Below are positions 1 through 7,729 of a stretch of DNA of 64,000 nucleotides, piece after piece. This DNA is from an uncultured Clostridia bacterium. GTDB lineage: Bacteria; Bacillota; Clostridia; UMGS1810. Every line of letters starts with the position of its first letter. Positions within the stretch are counted from its first letter, which is position 1. The stretch is taken from contig CAKSPF010000010.1 of NCBI GenBank assembly GCA_934481345.1, positions 18,191 to 82,190 on the forward strand, in the 5' to 3' direction. The translations under genes were made by a program, and so were the position numbers. The notes beneath the pieces were generated by a model. That model worked only from the letters and a program-made list of their open reading frames with translations. It had not been told where the DNA came from and did not search any database.

Positions 1-187
1 ATCTCTGTGCGACTTCACCATAGAGGAGTTTAAGAATTGCTCCGATATTATAGAGGACGATATATATGACGCAATATCTCTCGAAACCTGCGTAAATGAC
101 CGCAAAATCATAGGCGGTCCGGCAAAGGAAGCCGTTGAATACTCAATAAAATGCGGAAAAGATTTTTTAAATTCAAATGAAGATTAA
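1..187 (+). CDS. argH: Argininosuccinate lyase, C-terminal end (partial)
   Basis: This is the last 61 codons of a gene that begins before the window. Read in the second frame it gives a helical tail with AISLETCVNDRKIIGGPA, which matches the end of argininosuccinate lyase, where the Arg/Gly-Gly-Pro segment is typical. The enzyme splits argininosuccinate to arginine and fumarate in the cytoplasm. It stops with TAA at 185-187. Only the tail is visible, so the call rests on family memory of this segment and not on active-site residues. Confidence 0.7.
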   Translation, partial: SLCDFTIEEFKNCSDIIEDDIYDAISLETCVNDRKIIGGPAKEAVEYSIKCGKDFLNSNED

Positions 188-332
188 AATGCGTATTATT
201 TAAATGAACACAAAAAATAAGCAGAAAGATGCGGTTTAAAAAACAATAAAATTAAAATTCCTTTATAACCATAAATTCTGAAAAATAAAAAAATTCAATA
301 ATGCCAAACTAAAATACGAGGAGTTGGTATCA

Positions 333-536
333 TTGAAAAACAAAACAAAAACCGAAATCAATCCTGAAATCGTGCGTGAACGCGAGGAAAAAAGAAAAAC
401 GGAAATGCTGTATTCCGGCGAAGCAAACCGACGTTTGATTCTTTGTGCAATTCTGGCAAACAGTGTGTACACAACCGGAACTTTCGGTTACAATTACTTT
501 ATTCCTCCGGTATTTCTGACAAAAATTTTTGATTAA
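333..536 (+). CDS. Small hypothetical protein with one hydrophobic segment
   Basis: A 67-codon ORF. GAGGAG at 318-323 is placed 9 nt before a TTG at 333, which I take as the start; another TTG at 324 is too close to the ribosome site. The N-terminal half is very charged (Lys, Glu, Arg) and the C-terminal half is hydrophobic with many aromatic residues (FGYNYFIPPVF). The stop is followed directly by a strong hairpin terminator, which supports a real short transcript. I do not recognise the family. It could be a small membrane-associated protein. Confidence 0.45.
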   Translation: MKNKTKTEINPEIVREREEKRKTEMLYSGEANRRLILCAILANSVYTTGTFGYNYFIPPVFLTKIFD

Positions 537-540
537 AAAA

Positions 541-574
541 ACAGAACGGAGAAGTATGATATTCTCCGTTCTGT
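541..574. terminator. Bidirectional intrinsic terminator
   Basis: A 13-bp perfect stem (541-553 with 562-574) has an 8-nt loop and is flanked by A-runs on the left and T-runs on the right. It can end the small + gene and also the leftward pyr-dacF transcript. Confidence 0.9.
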
Positions 575-594
575 TTTTTGTTTTATATAAGCAA

Positions 595-1857
595 TCAGCC
601 TGCAAGCTTTGCGGTATCAATATAGGCCGCCGCTTCGCCGCCGTTCCACTCAAAGCCGTATATACCGGCAAATTCATCAACGGATATGCACATATATCCG
701 CCGACATTGTAAATATCCGTAAATTTATGGCTGTAATTACCGTCCGTAAGCACAACGCTGATATTGCTGTTTCTTACGCTGAAAGCTCTGATTCCGTTTT
801 TGTTTTTATAAATATCCAGCGGAATCGGGTTTGTCGCCTTGTCTTTGTTGCGTGTGATATACAGCGTCCTCTGTGCATCGTCATAGGTTACGTCAAAGCC
901 GTAATTTGCCATATCCTCGGCGATTATTACCGAATGTGACTGCGCCCCTCTGTAATAAAACGTCGGCATCTCACCGTTGTTTACAAAGGTTCTGATGTTT
1001 GTGTAATACACATTTTTGTATCTGTCTGCCGCCACCGCGAATCCGTAGTCAAAAAGCCTTATAGTGTCGGTAAAACGCTGCCCTGCCGACGAAGAACCGA
1101 GCGTAACGCTTATAAGACGTCTGCCGTTTCTTACCGCCGTTCCGCAGAAGCATGCTCCGGCAATCGAGCCCGTACCGGTTTTCATGCCGTCCGCACCCTC
1201 GTAATAATATGTATCCAAAAGATGATTTGTGGTCTTGTATGTTGCGCCGTGGAAATAAACCGATTTTTTTGACGTGCGGTTTAATATATCGGGATAATCA
1301 ATAATAAGCTTTCTTGCAAGAGTTGCCATGGAAACAGGGGAAATACTGTTGTTTGCAACGCCGCAGCTGTCATAGTAATATGCCGAAATTCCCATTTGCT
1401 TTGCCGTATTGTTCATTCTTGCCACAAAATTTGCTTCGCTTCCGCCGCCCACAAGTTCTGCAAGAGCTACTGCCGACGCACTCGCGGAATGTACCAGCAC
1501 CACGTCCAAAAGCTCGTTTACAGTGTATGCGGTGTTATAATTAAGCGGAATCATATTCTGATAAAGCTGATTTCTTGACTTGCTGTATACATTCTGACTT
1601 ATCGGCACCGGCGTATCAAGCGATATTTCACCGTTTGCAATCGCCGCATACACGCAGTATGCAGTCATAAGCTTGGTAAGACTTGCCGGCACTCTGGCTG
1701 TATAGCCGTCATACTCATACAAAACATCTCCGGTTTCATAATCCATGACGCATGCGCCTGCGGAGGAAATATAGTTATTTCCCACATATGCCGCATTTGC
1801 AGTGAGAGCTCCTGCAAGTATCTGAAACACTATTAAAATTATTACTGCCTTTTTCAT
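595..1857 (-). CDS. dacF: D-alanyl-D-alanine carboxypeptidase, S11 family, with C-terminal stalk-like repeats
   Basis: A 420-aa secreted penicillin-binding protein that would trim the terminal D-Ala from peptidoglycan stem peptides. A signal peptide is present (MKKAVIILIVFQILAGALTANA cut near residue 22). The SxxK motif is SLTK (about residue 60) and KTGT is near residue 225. The second motif, normally SxN, reads SAS in HSASASAVALAE, which is unusual. The C-terminal 120 residues hold the YDDAQRTLYITR pattern seen in copper-amine-oxidase-N-like wall-binding repeats. It sits 36 bp after pyrI with its own AAGGAG site and no terminator between, so it is probably read through from the pyr operon. 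Confidence 0.85.
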   Translation of the reverse strand: MKKAVIILIVFQILAGALTANAAYVGNNYISSAGACVMDYETGDVLYEYDGYTARVPASLTKLMTAYCVYAAIANGEISLDTPVPISQNVYSKSRNQLYQNMIPLNYNTAYTVNELLDVVLVHSASASAVALAELVGGGSEANFVARMNNTAKQMGISAYYYDSCGVANNSISPVSMATLARKLIIDYPDILNRTSKKSVYFHGATYKTTNHLLDTYYYEGADGMKTGTGSIAGACFCGTAVRNGRRLISVTLGSSSAGQRFTDTIRLFDYGFAVAADRYKNVYYTNIRTFVNNGEMPTFYYRGAQSHSVIIAEDMANYGFDVTYDDAQRTLYITRNKDKATNPIPLDIYKNKNGIRAFSVRNSNISVVLTDGNYSHKFTDIYNVGGYMCISVDEFAGIYGFEWNGGEAAAYIDTAKLAG

Positions 1858-1893
1858 TTAAAACTATACTCCTTTTTATTGCACAATTAAATC

Positions 1894-2310
1894 CTATTCT
1901 GCTTTTGTTTCGCAGTATATGCAGCGGTATTCGCGCTTATTTCTGTCGGTAAGTCTGAAAACGTGCTTTATTTCCTGCTCGGTAGATGTAATGCAGCGCG
2001 GATTTTTGCACTTTATTACATTGCTTATCTTTTCCGGAAGCTCAAGGTGCTTTTTCTCCGCCAAAGCTCCGTCCTTTATTATGTTTACTGTTATATCGGG
2101 ATCGATATAACCCAGAATATTCAAATCGGGTTCTATTTTTCCGTCAATCTTGATTATATCTTTTCTGCCCATTTTTTTGCTGGGAGCATTTTTGATAATG
2201 GCAACCTGGCTGTCAAGGCTTTCAAGATTCAGAAATCTGTACAGCTCCATGGATTTTCCCGCCTTGATATGGTCTATAACAACGCCGTTTTTTATGGAAT
2301 CTATAGTCAT
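1894..2310 (-). CDS. pyrI: Aspartate carbamoyltransferase regulatory chain
   Basis: A 138-aa regulatory subunit that binds nucleotide effectors and links catalytic trimers of aspartate transcarbamoylase. The C-terminal zinc domain has the four cysteines in CKNPRC and CIYC. The ATG at 2308-2310 follows the TAG of pyrB with no gap (TAGATG), so translation is coupled; the ribosome site GGTGGAG lies inside the end of pyrB. Length is slightly below the E. coli protein (153 aa). Presence of pyrI suggests allosteric feedback control of the first committed step. Confidence 0.95.
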   Translation of the reverse strand: MTIDSIKNGVVIDHIKAGKSMELYRFLNLESLDSQVAIIKNAPSKKMGRKDIIKIDGKIEPDLNILGYIDPDITVNIIKDGALAEKKHLELPEKISNVIKCKNPRCITSTEQEIKHVFRLTDRNKREYRCIYCETKAE

Positions 2311-3225
2311 CTACTCCACCTCCAAAAGCTTAAGGATAAGCGCCATTCTTATGAATTTGCCGTATTTTGCCTGCTTGAAATAGCATGCGCGGCAGTCTGC
2401 GTCCACTGCGGTGGATATTTCATTCACTCTCGGCAGAGGATGCATTATAATCATATCCTGTTTTGCCGCTTTCATTTTTTCGGGAGTAAGTATATAGCTG
2501 TCTTTTAATCTCAGGTAGTCCTCCTCGTTAAAAAAGCGTTCTCTCTGTACTCTCGTCATATATATTATATCAAGCTTGCCCATGACTTCGTCAAGCGACG
2601 CGGTCTGTTCGTATTCGATGCCGTTTTTCTTTATATAATTATTTTTTACATAGCTCGGCAGCTTCAATTCCTCGGGAGAAACCAGCACAAACTTTATCCC
2701 CTCATACCTCGAAAGCGCCGCTGCAAGCGAATGAACAGTCCTACCGAATTTCAAATCGCCGCAAAGTCCTACTGTGAGATTGTCAAGTCTGCCCTTTTCC
2801 TGCCTGATTGTAAACAGGTCGGTAAGAGTCTGCGTTGGGTGATTATGTCCGCCGTCACCGGCATTGATTACAGGAACCTCCGATTTCATTGCCGCCACAA
2901 CCGGAGCGCCCTCCTTCGGGTGGCGCATTGCGATAATATCGGCATATCCGCCCACAACCGCAACCGTATCCGAAACGCTTTCGCCCTTTGACGCCGATGA
3001 AGAACCTGCGTCGGAAAAACCGAGAACATTTCCGCCAAGCTCCATCATTGCCGCCTCAAAGCTCAGTCTTGTCCTTGTAGAGGATTCAAAGAACAATGTC
3101 GCAAGTTTTTTGTATCTGCATTTTTCGCGGTAGTTCTGCGGATTTTGCATAATGTCCCGAGCCTTTTCAATGAGCTCGTCTATTTCTTCCGTGCTTAAAT
3201 CCATTATGTCGATAAGGTTTTTCAT
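2311..3225 (-). CDS. pyrB: Aspartate carbamoyltransferase catalytic chain
   Basis: A 304-aa enzyme joining carbamoyl phosphate and L-aspartate to carbamoyl-aspartate. The carbamoyl-phosphate loop FFESSTRTRLSFE is near residue 47 and HPLPRVNEI near residue 262. Its ATG overlaps the TGA of pyrE (ATGA, 3222-3225). Length is normal for the family. It pairs with pyrI directly downstream, as in E. coli pyrBI. Confidence 0.97.
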   Translation of the reverse strand: MKNLIDIMDLSTEEIDELIEKARDIMQNPQNYREKCRYKKLATLFFESSTRTRLSFEAAMMELGGNVLGFSDAGSSSASKGESVSDTVAVVGGYADIIAMRHPKEGAPVVAAMKSEVPVINAGDGGHNHPTQTLTDLFTIRQEKGRLDNLTVGLCGDLKFGRTVHSLAAALSRYEGIKFVLVSPEELKLPSYVKNNYIKKNGIEYEQTASLDEVMGKLDIIYMTRVQRERFFNEEDYLRLKDSYILTPEKMKAAKQDMIIMHPLPRVNEISTAVDADCRACYFKQAKYGKFIRMALILKLLEVE

Positions 3226-3860
3226 ATTCCTCCCCCTATCCAGCTTTCGTCACTCGGATTGTTTCTGAAAGCGATAAGCTTTTCCACGTCGCTTTCCTTT
3301 ATATAACCCGTCTTAGCGGCAATCTGAGCCACGGTGTCGAAGTCGGTAAGGCTTACATTTCTTACATCGGCTTCCTTTAATCTCTCAATACCCTTTTTCA
3401 TTCCGTATGTGAATATTGAAACTATTCCCAGAACCTCTGCTCCCGCACTTCTCAGCACGTTTACAACCTCGATAACGCTTCCGCCGGTGGATATAAGATC
3501 CTCTACCACTACCACCTTCTGACCTTTTTCAAGCTTGCCCTCTATCTGATTTCCTCTGCCGTGGTCTTTGGAGGAACCTCTTACATATCCCATAGGCATT
3601 TTCAGGATATGCGCCGCAATTGCCGCATGGGCGATACCTGCGGTTGACGTACCCATAATAACCTCGCAGCCGGGGTATTCCTTTTTTATCGTTTCCGCTA
3701 TTGAATTTTCCACATCATTACGCACATCGGGCGCGGTGAGCGTAAGGCGGTTGTCGCAGTACACGGGGCTTTTGATGCCGCTTGCCCATATAAACGGCTG
3801 TTCCGGTCTTAAAAAAACCGCTCCTATTGAAAGTAAATCCTTTGCTATCAATTCTTTCAT
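3222..3860 (-). CDS. pyrE: Orotate phosphoribosyltransferase
   Basis: A 212-aa cytoplasmic enzyme that adds ribose-5-phosphate from PRPP to orotate, giving OMP. The PRPP-binding motif VVVVEDLISTGGS is near residue 118. The start ATG (3858-3860) shares one base with the TAA of pyrF (TAATG), and its stop overlaps the pyrB start. Both overlaps show tight translational coupling in the operon. Confidence 0.96.
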   Translation of the reverse strand: MKELIAKDLLSIGAVFLRPEQPFIWASGIKSPVYCDNRLTLTAPDVRNDVENSIAETIKKEYPGCEVIMGTSTAGIAHAAIAAHILKMPMGYVRGSSKDHGRGNQIEGKLEKGQKVVVVEDLISTGGSVIEVVNVLRSAGAEVLGIVSIFTYGMKKGIERLKEADVRNVSLTDFDTVAQIAAKTGYIKESDVEKLIAFRNNPSDESWIGGGI

Positions 3861-4567
3861 TACTCGTTTCCTCCCAAAAATTCATTTATGCATCTTTTGT
3901 ACGCGTCAACGGGATTTTCCGCCTGCGTTACGGGTCTGCCGACTACTATATAGTCCGAGCCGATTTCTCTTGCCTTTTCAGGTGTGGTAATTCTCACCTG
4001 GTCGCCGACCTCGGAATCTGCAAAGCGTATTCCGGGCGTAACCGTTATAAAGTCATCGCCGCATTTTTCATGCACCTTTGCGGCTTCGAGCGGCGAGCAG
4101 ACAACTCCGTCAAGACCGGCAAGGCGCGCATTGTACGCATAGTGCATTACCACCTCGTCAAGCGGTCTGTCTATAAGCAAATCCGTTTTCATTCTTTCCT
4201 CACTCGTCGAGGTAAGCTGCGTCACGGCGATAAGCATAGGCCTTGTGCCGTCACTGCGCGTAAGTCCCTCTATTGCCGCTTCCATCATGGTCCTTGTGCC
4301 GAACGCATGCAGATTTACCATATCCACGTCAAGACTGCTGAGAACTTTCATTGATTTTTTGACGGTATTCGGTATGTCGCACAGCTTCAGATCAAGAAAT
4401 ATCTTATGACCTCTTTTTTTGATTTCCCTTACGATTTCAGGTCCCTCCGCATAAAAAAGCTCCATGCCGATTTTTACATAAGGCTTTACGTCCGTAAACT
4501 TATCCAAAAAATTCATTACTTCCGCCTTTGAACTGAAATCGCAGGCAATTATAACATCTTTGCTCAT
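3860..4567 (-). CDS. pyrF: Orotidine-5'-phosphate decarboxylase
   Basis: A 235-aa TIM-barrel enzyme converting OMP to UMP. I place the start at the ATG 4565-4567 (MSKDVIIACDFSS), overlapping the pyrD stop as ATGA; an upstream in-frame Met lies inside pyrD and is not used. Visible motifs are ACDFSS near the N-terminus, the catalytic FLDLKLCDIPNTV loop near residue 63 (D-x-K-x-x-D) and VVGRPVTQAENP near the end. This is the shorter group 1 form. Confidence 0.95.
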   Translation of the reverse strand: MSKDVIIACDFSSKAEVMNFLDKFTDVKPYVKIGMELFYAEGPEIVREIKKRGHKIFLDLKLCDIPNTVKKSMKVLSSLDVDMVNLHAFGTRTMMEAAIEGLTRSDGTRPMLIAVTQLTSTSEERMKTDLLIDRPLDEVVMHYAYNARLAGLDGVVCSPLEAAKVHEKCGDDFITVTPGIRFADSEVGDQVRITTPEKAREIGSDYIVVGRPVTQAENPVDAYKRCINEFLGGNE

Positions 4568-5478
4568 CAGTGTGCCCCTCCCGTTATTTCTTTTAATGAA
4601 GATATATTGTATTTTTCCATAACCTGCGGCAGATTTTCGACAATCGACTTGCAGGCATAGGGATCTGCAAGATTTTGCGCTCCAACCTGGACAGCCGAAG
4701 CTCCGCAAAGCATCATTTCTATAACGTCCTCGGCGGTTGCTACTCCGCCCATGCCTATAATCGGTATTTTTACAGCCTCGTAGACCTGATATACCATTCT
4801 CAGAGCTACAGGGAAAATCGCCCTTCCGGAAAATCCGCCCATCTTGTTTGCCAGAACGGGTTTTCTTGTTTTCAGATCAACCCTCATACCCATGAGAGTG
4901 TTTATAAGGCTTATGCCGTCCGCTCCTGCGTCCTCGCACGCTTTAGCAATCTCCGCAATATCGGTTACGTTCGGACTAAGCTTCACATACACGGGCTTTG
5001 TCGTAACCGATTTGACGCATTCTGTGATTTTTGCCGCACATTCCGGCTGAGTACCGAAGCTCATTCCGCCGTTATGGACGTTCGGACAGCTTATATTAAC
5101 CTCGATTATTCCCACCTGTTCTTCTTTGTCTATTCTTTCGCAGCAATATTTATATTCGTCTGCCGAAAAACCGCTTATGTTTGCGATTACGGGTTTATTA
5201 AAGCATTTTTTAAGCCGCGGCAGCTCACGGTTTATCACCGCGTCAATTCCGGGATTCTGAAGTCCTACGGAATTTAACATGCCGTCAGGGCACTCGGCAA
5301 TTCTCGGAGTCGGGTTGCCGAAGCGTTCTTCTGCGGTCGTTCCCTTGAACGAAAACGAGCCGAGAATATTAATATCGTAAAGCTCTGCGAATTCATAGCC
5401 GTATCCGAATGTTCCGCTCGCGGGAATTACGGGGTTATCAAGCTCTATACCGCTCAGATTCACCTTCATATCTGCCAT
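4567..5478 (-). CDS. pyrD: Dihydroorotate dehydrogenase B, catalytic subunit
   Basis: A 303-aa FMN enzyme oxidising dihydroorotate to orotate with NAD+ through its partner PyrK. Family marks are NISCPNV near residue 128, TLMGMRVD and the FMN phosphate loop IIGMGGV. Start ATG at 5478 is preceded by GGGAGG with normal spacing; the gene overlaps the end of pyrK by 13 bp. Location beside pyrK supports the class 1B, NAD-linked type. Confidence 0.95.
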   Translation of the reverse strand: MADMKVNLSGIELDNPVIPASGTFGYGYEFAELYDINILGSFSFKGTTAEERFGNPTPRIAECPDGMLNSVGLQNPGIDAVINRELPRLKKCFNKPVIANISGFSADEYKYCCERIDKEEQVGIIEVNISCPNVHNGGMSFGTQPECAAKITECVKSVTTKPVYVKLSPNVTDIAEIAKACEDAGADGISLINTLMGMRVDLKTRKPVLANKMGGFSGRAIFPVALRMVYQVYEAVKIPIIGMGGVATAEDVIEMMLCGASAVQVGAQNLADPYACKSIVENLPQVMEKYNISSLKEITGGAH

Positions 5479-6203
5479 ATGATTTCCTCCCTCTCAAGAA
5501 CGGGACCGTCCTTGCATATTCTTTTGCTGCCGTACTTTGTCTTGCAGCTGCATCCCATACATGCTCCGAATCCGCAGCCCATTCTTTCCTCAAAGCTGTA
5601 CTGACCGCTTGTCTGCATGATTTTTTCCATTGCCGCAAACATCGGTTCGGGCCCGCAGGCATAAAAATATGTATATTTCAGATTTTTTATAACGTCCGTC
5701 ACAAATCCCTTTGTGCCAAAGCTTCCGTCTGCCGTTGCGACATAAACCTTTGCGCCGAGTTCTTTGAAATCGTCCTCGCCGAAAACTTCGTCTGCCGTGT
5801 TAAACCCGAGAACGGCAATCGGCTTTTTGTTCTCCGAAACAAGTCTTTTGCAAAGGTTATACAAAGGCGGCACACCCACTCCGCCTCCGACAAGCAGGGG
5901 AGTTTGTCCGCTTTTTGAAGTATCGTAGCCGTTGCCCAGACCCGTAAGCACATCGAGCATTTCACCGCATTGCATACGGCTCATTTTTTCTGTGCCGACG
6001 CCCACTGTCTTATATATAACGGTTACGGTATCTGCGTCACAGTCAAAGACCGATATGGGTCTTCTGAGAAACAGACCGTCGATTTTAATATTTATAAACT
6101 GACCGGAACGGGTTATCGCCGAAGTATCCCCCTCCAGCGTCATTTTGTATACGTCCTTTGCCAGCTTTGTATTTTGCAGTATTTTATACATTCCTTGCAG
6201 CAT
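5466..6203 (-). CDS. pyrK: Dihydroorotate dehydrogenase B, electron transfer subunit
   Basis: A 245-aa ferredoxin-reductase-like subunit carrying FAD and a 2Fe-2S cluster that passes electrons from PyrD to NAD+. The C-terminal cysteine cluster MGCGFGACMGCSC plus a later Cys is typical. I use the ATG at 6201-6203 because AAGGAGA lies just ahead; a longer in-frame start would lie inside pyrC. The gap to the pyrC stop is one base. FAD-binding RRPISVFD is near residue 50 and GGGVGVPPL near residue 105. Confidence 0.94.
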   Translation of the reverse strand: MLQGMYKILQNTKLAKDVYKMTLEGDTSAITRSGQFINIKIDGLFLRRPISVFDCDADTVTVIYKTVGVGTEKMSRMQCGEMLDVLTGLGNGYDTSKSGQTPLLVGGGVGVPPLYNLCKRLVSENKKPIAVLGFNTADEVFGEDDFKELGAKVYVATADGSFGTKGFVTDVIKNLKYTYFYACGPEPMFAAMEKIMQTSGQYSFEERMGCGFGACMGCSCKTKYGSKRICKDGPVLEREEIIWQI

Positions 6204-6204
6204 A

Positions 6205-7467
6205 TCATTCTCCTTTATCCGCCCATGCGATTTTTCCGTCCGACATTGTAAGTATGCATCTGCCGTAAAGCTCCATGCCCTCAAACGGCGTGCTCTTTCC
6301 CATTGACAAAAATTCGCCGGGATTTACCGTATACCCTGCATTTAAGTCAAATGCCGTAAGATTGGCTTTTTTTCCTATGGCTATTGCATTGTCTATGCCA
6401 AAGCGCCTTGACGGATTTACGCTCATAAGCTCAATTAGCCTGTCAAGAGTGATTATATCCGTCCTTACAAGCTTGGTATACAGCGCCGCAAATGCAGTTT
6501 CAAGACCGACAATGCCGTTCAGGCTGTTTTTTAATCCTTTTGATTTTTCCTCCGCGCTGTGCGGAGCATGGTCTGTGGCAATCATATCTACCGTGCCGTC
6601 CTTTATTCCTTCTGTAAGGGCGGCTTTATCCTCCTTTGACCTTATCGGCGGATTCATCTTAAATCGGCCGTCCTCCTCTAAGTCCATGTTGTCAAACACG
6701 AGATAATGCGGCGCGGTTTCGCACGTTACATCTATTTTTTGGGCTTTTGCACGCCTTATGAGTTCAACGCTCTCTTTTGCGGAAATATGGCACACATGGT
6801 AGCTGCACCCTGTCTGCTCCGCAAGCTTTAAGTCGCGTTCTATCTGTCCCCACTCGCTTTTGGAGCATATTCCGTCATGGCCGTGAAGCTTGGCATATTC
6901 GCCGTCATGGATATAACCGCCGTTTAAGAGGGAATTATCCTCGCAGTGTGCGGCTATGATTTTATTAAGCTCTTTTGCCTTCAGCATAGCCTCTTTCATC
7001 ATTTCCGCCGACTGAACTCCGCGTCCGTCATCCGAAAATGCCGCGACCTTATCCGCCAGCTTTTCCATATCGGAAAGCGTTTCGCCGTTTTCGCCCCTTG
7101 TGATTGCGCCGTAGGGATATACCCTTACGGCCGAGTCTTTTTCTATAATATCCGACTGTACTTTTAAATTCTCAATACAGTCGGGAACGGGATTAAGATT
7201 CGGCATTGCACATACGGCTGTAAATCCGCCGTGCGCCGCCGCCCTTGTGCCGCTCAGAACTGTTTCTTTATAAGAAAAACCCGGCTCGCGCAGATGAACA
7301 TGAACATCTGTAAAACCGGGAAATATATGTGTGTTTTCCAAATCAAAAATACAATCCGCAGTATTATCGGAAATATCTGCGGCAATTGCGGCAATAATGC
7401 CGTCCGATACCAATATATCGGTCTTGCCGAAACCGTATACAATTGCTCCTTTTAATAATTGTTTCAT
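6205..7467 (-). CDS. pyrC: Dihydroorotase
   Basis: A 420-aa type I dihydroorotase (amidohydrolase superfamily) closing carbamoyl-aspartate to dihydroorotate. Metal ligands are visible in DVHVHLREPG near residue 58, further histidines in AAHCED and CHISAKE, and the Asp of ATDHAPHSAEEK near residue 300. It is the first gene of the operon, behind a leader with a likely attenuator. Start ATG is preceded by AAAGGAA. Confidence 0.95.
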   Translation of the reverse strand: MKQLLKGAIVYGFGKTDILVSDGIIAAIAADISDNTADCIFDLENTHIFPGFTDVHVHLREPGFSYKETVLSGTRAAAHGGFTAVCAMPNLNPVPDCIENLKVQSDIIEKDSAVRVYPYGAITRGENGETLSDMEKLADKVAAFSDDGRGVQSAEMMKEAMLKAKELNKIIAAHCEDNSLLNGGYIHDGEYAKLHGHDGICSKSEWGQIERDLKLAEQTGCSYHVCHISAKESVELIRRAKAQKIDVTCETAPHYLVFDNMDLEEDGRFKMNPPIRSKEDKAALTEGIKDGTVDMIATDHAPHSAEEKSKGLKNSLNGIVGLETAFAALYTKLVRTDIITLDRLIELMSVNPSRRFGIDNAIAIGKKANLTAFDLNAGYTVNPGEFLSMGKSTPFEGMELYGRCILTMSDGKIAWADKGE

Positions 7468-7489
7468 TGCAGCCGTTCCTTTCCGTCAG

Positions 7490-7527
7490 ATACAAACAAA
7501 AAGCTCTCATCTTTACAAGACAAGAGC
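7490..7527 (-). terminator. Leader terminator (putative attenuator) ahead of pyrC
   Basis: On the leftward transcript GCTCT/AGAGC (7503-7507 with 7523-7527) and TCTT/AAGA (7510-7513 with 7517-7520) form a hairpin followed by TTTTTGTTTG. It lies about 25 nt before pyrC and after the operon promoter, so it can stop transcription before the first gene. The stop codon of the leader ORF is in its loop. Confidence 0.7.
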
Positions 7528-7581
7528 AATAATCACACAAAACATCAACAAAACAAACACACATGTGAATCTTGCAGGCAT
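7513..7581 (-). CDS. Putative pyr leader peptide, 22 aa
   Basis: A 22-codon ORF from ATG (7579-7581) to TAA (7513-7515) lies between the pyr promoter and the attenuator. The peptide is very hydrophobic (Phe, Val, Leu, Ile, Cys) because the RNA is U-rich. Its last codons enter the terminator stem and the stop sits in the loop. In E. coli, pyrL works this way: slow transcription of U-rich RNA at low UTP lets the ribosome catch up and break the terminator. The ribosome site here is weak (GGTACGGG), which is the main doubt. Confidence 0.45.
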   Translation of the reverse strand: MPARFTCVFVLLMFCVIIALVL

Positions 7582-7617
7582 CCCGTACCGAATTTAAAGA
7601 TTACATATTACTTTTTT

Positions 7618-7646
7618 AGTATATCATTACACACAAAAAAAGTCAA
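7618..7646 (-). promoter_or_regulatory. Promoter of the pyr operon
   Basis: On the minus strand TTGACT (7641-7646), 17 nt, TATACT (7618-7623). Near-consensus sigma-A promoter. Transcription would start near 7611, giving a leader of about 145 nt before pyrC. Confidence 0.85.
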
Positions 7647-7729
7647 CACAAAATGTATAATGTTTTTGTATTAAAACGCCGGTTATTACAAATAATATGT
7701 TAACAATATTTATGAAATAAGGTGAATAT

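Noticed and set aside
529..939. Open frame on the plus strand over the end of dacF
   Set aside because: Opposite strand of a well-supported carboxypeptidase; it also crosses the bidirectional terminator.
7528..7610. PyrR-type anti-antiterminator in the pyr leader
   Set aside because: I looked for the usual PyrR-binding consensus and did not see it; the leader ORF-terminator model explains the region better.
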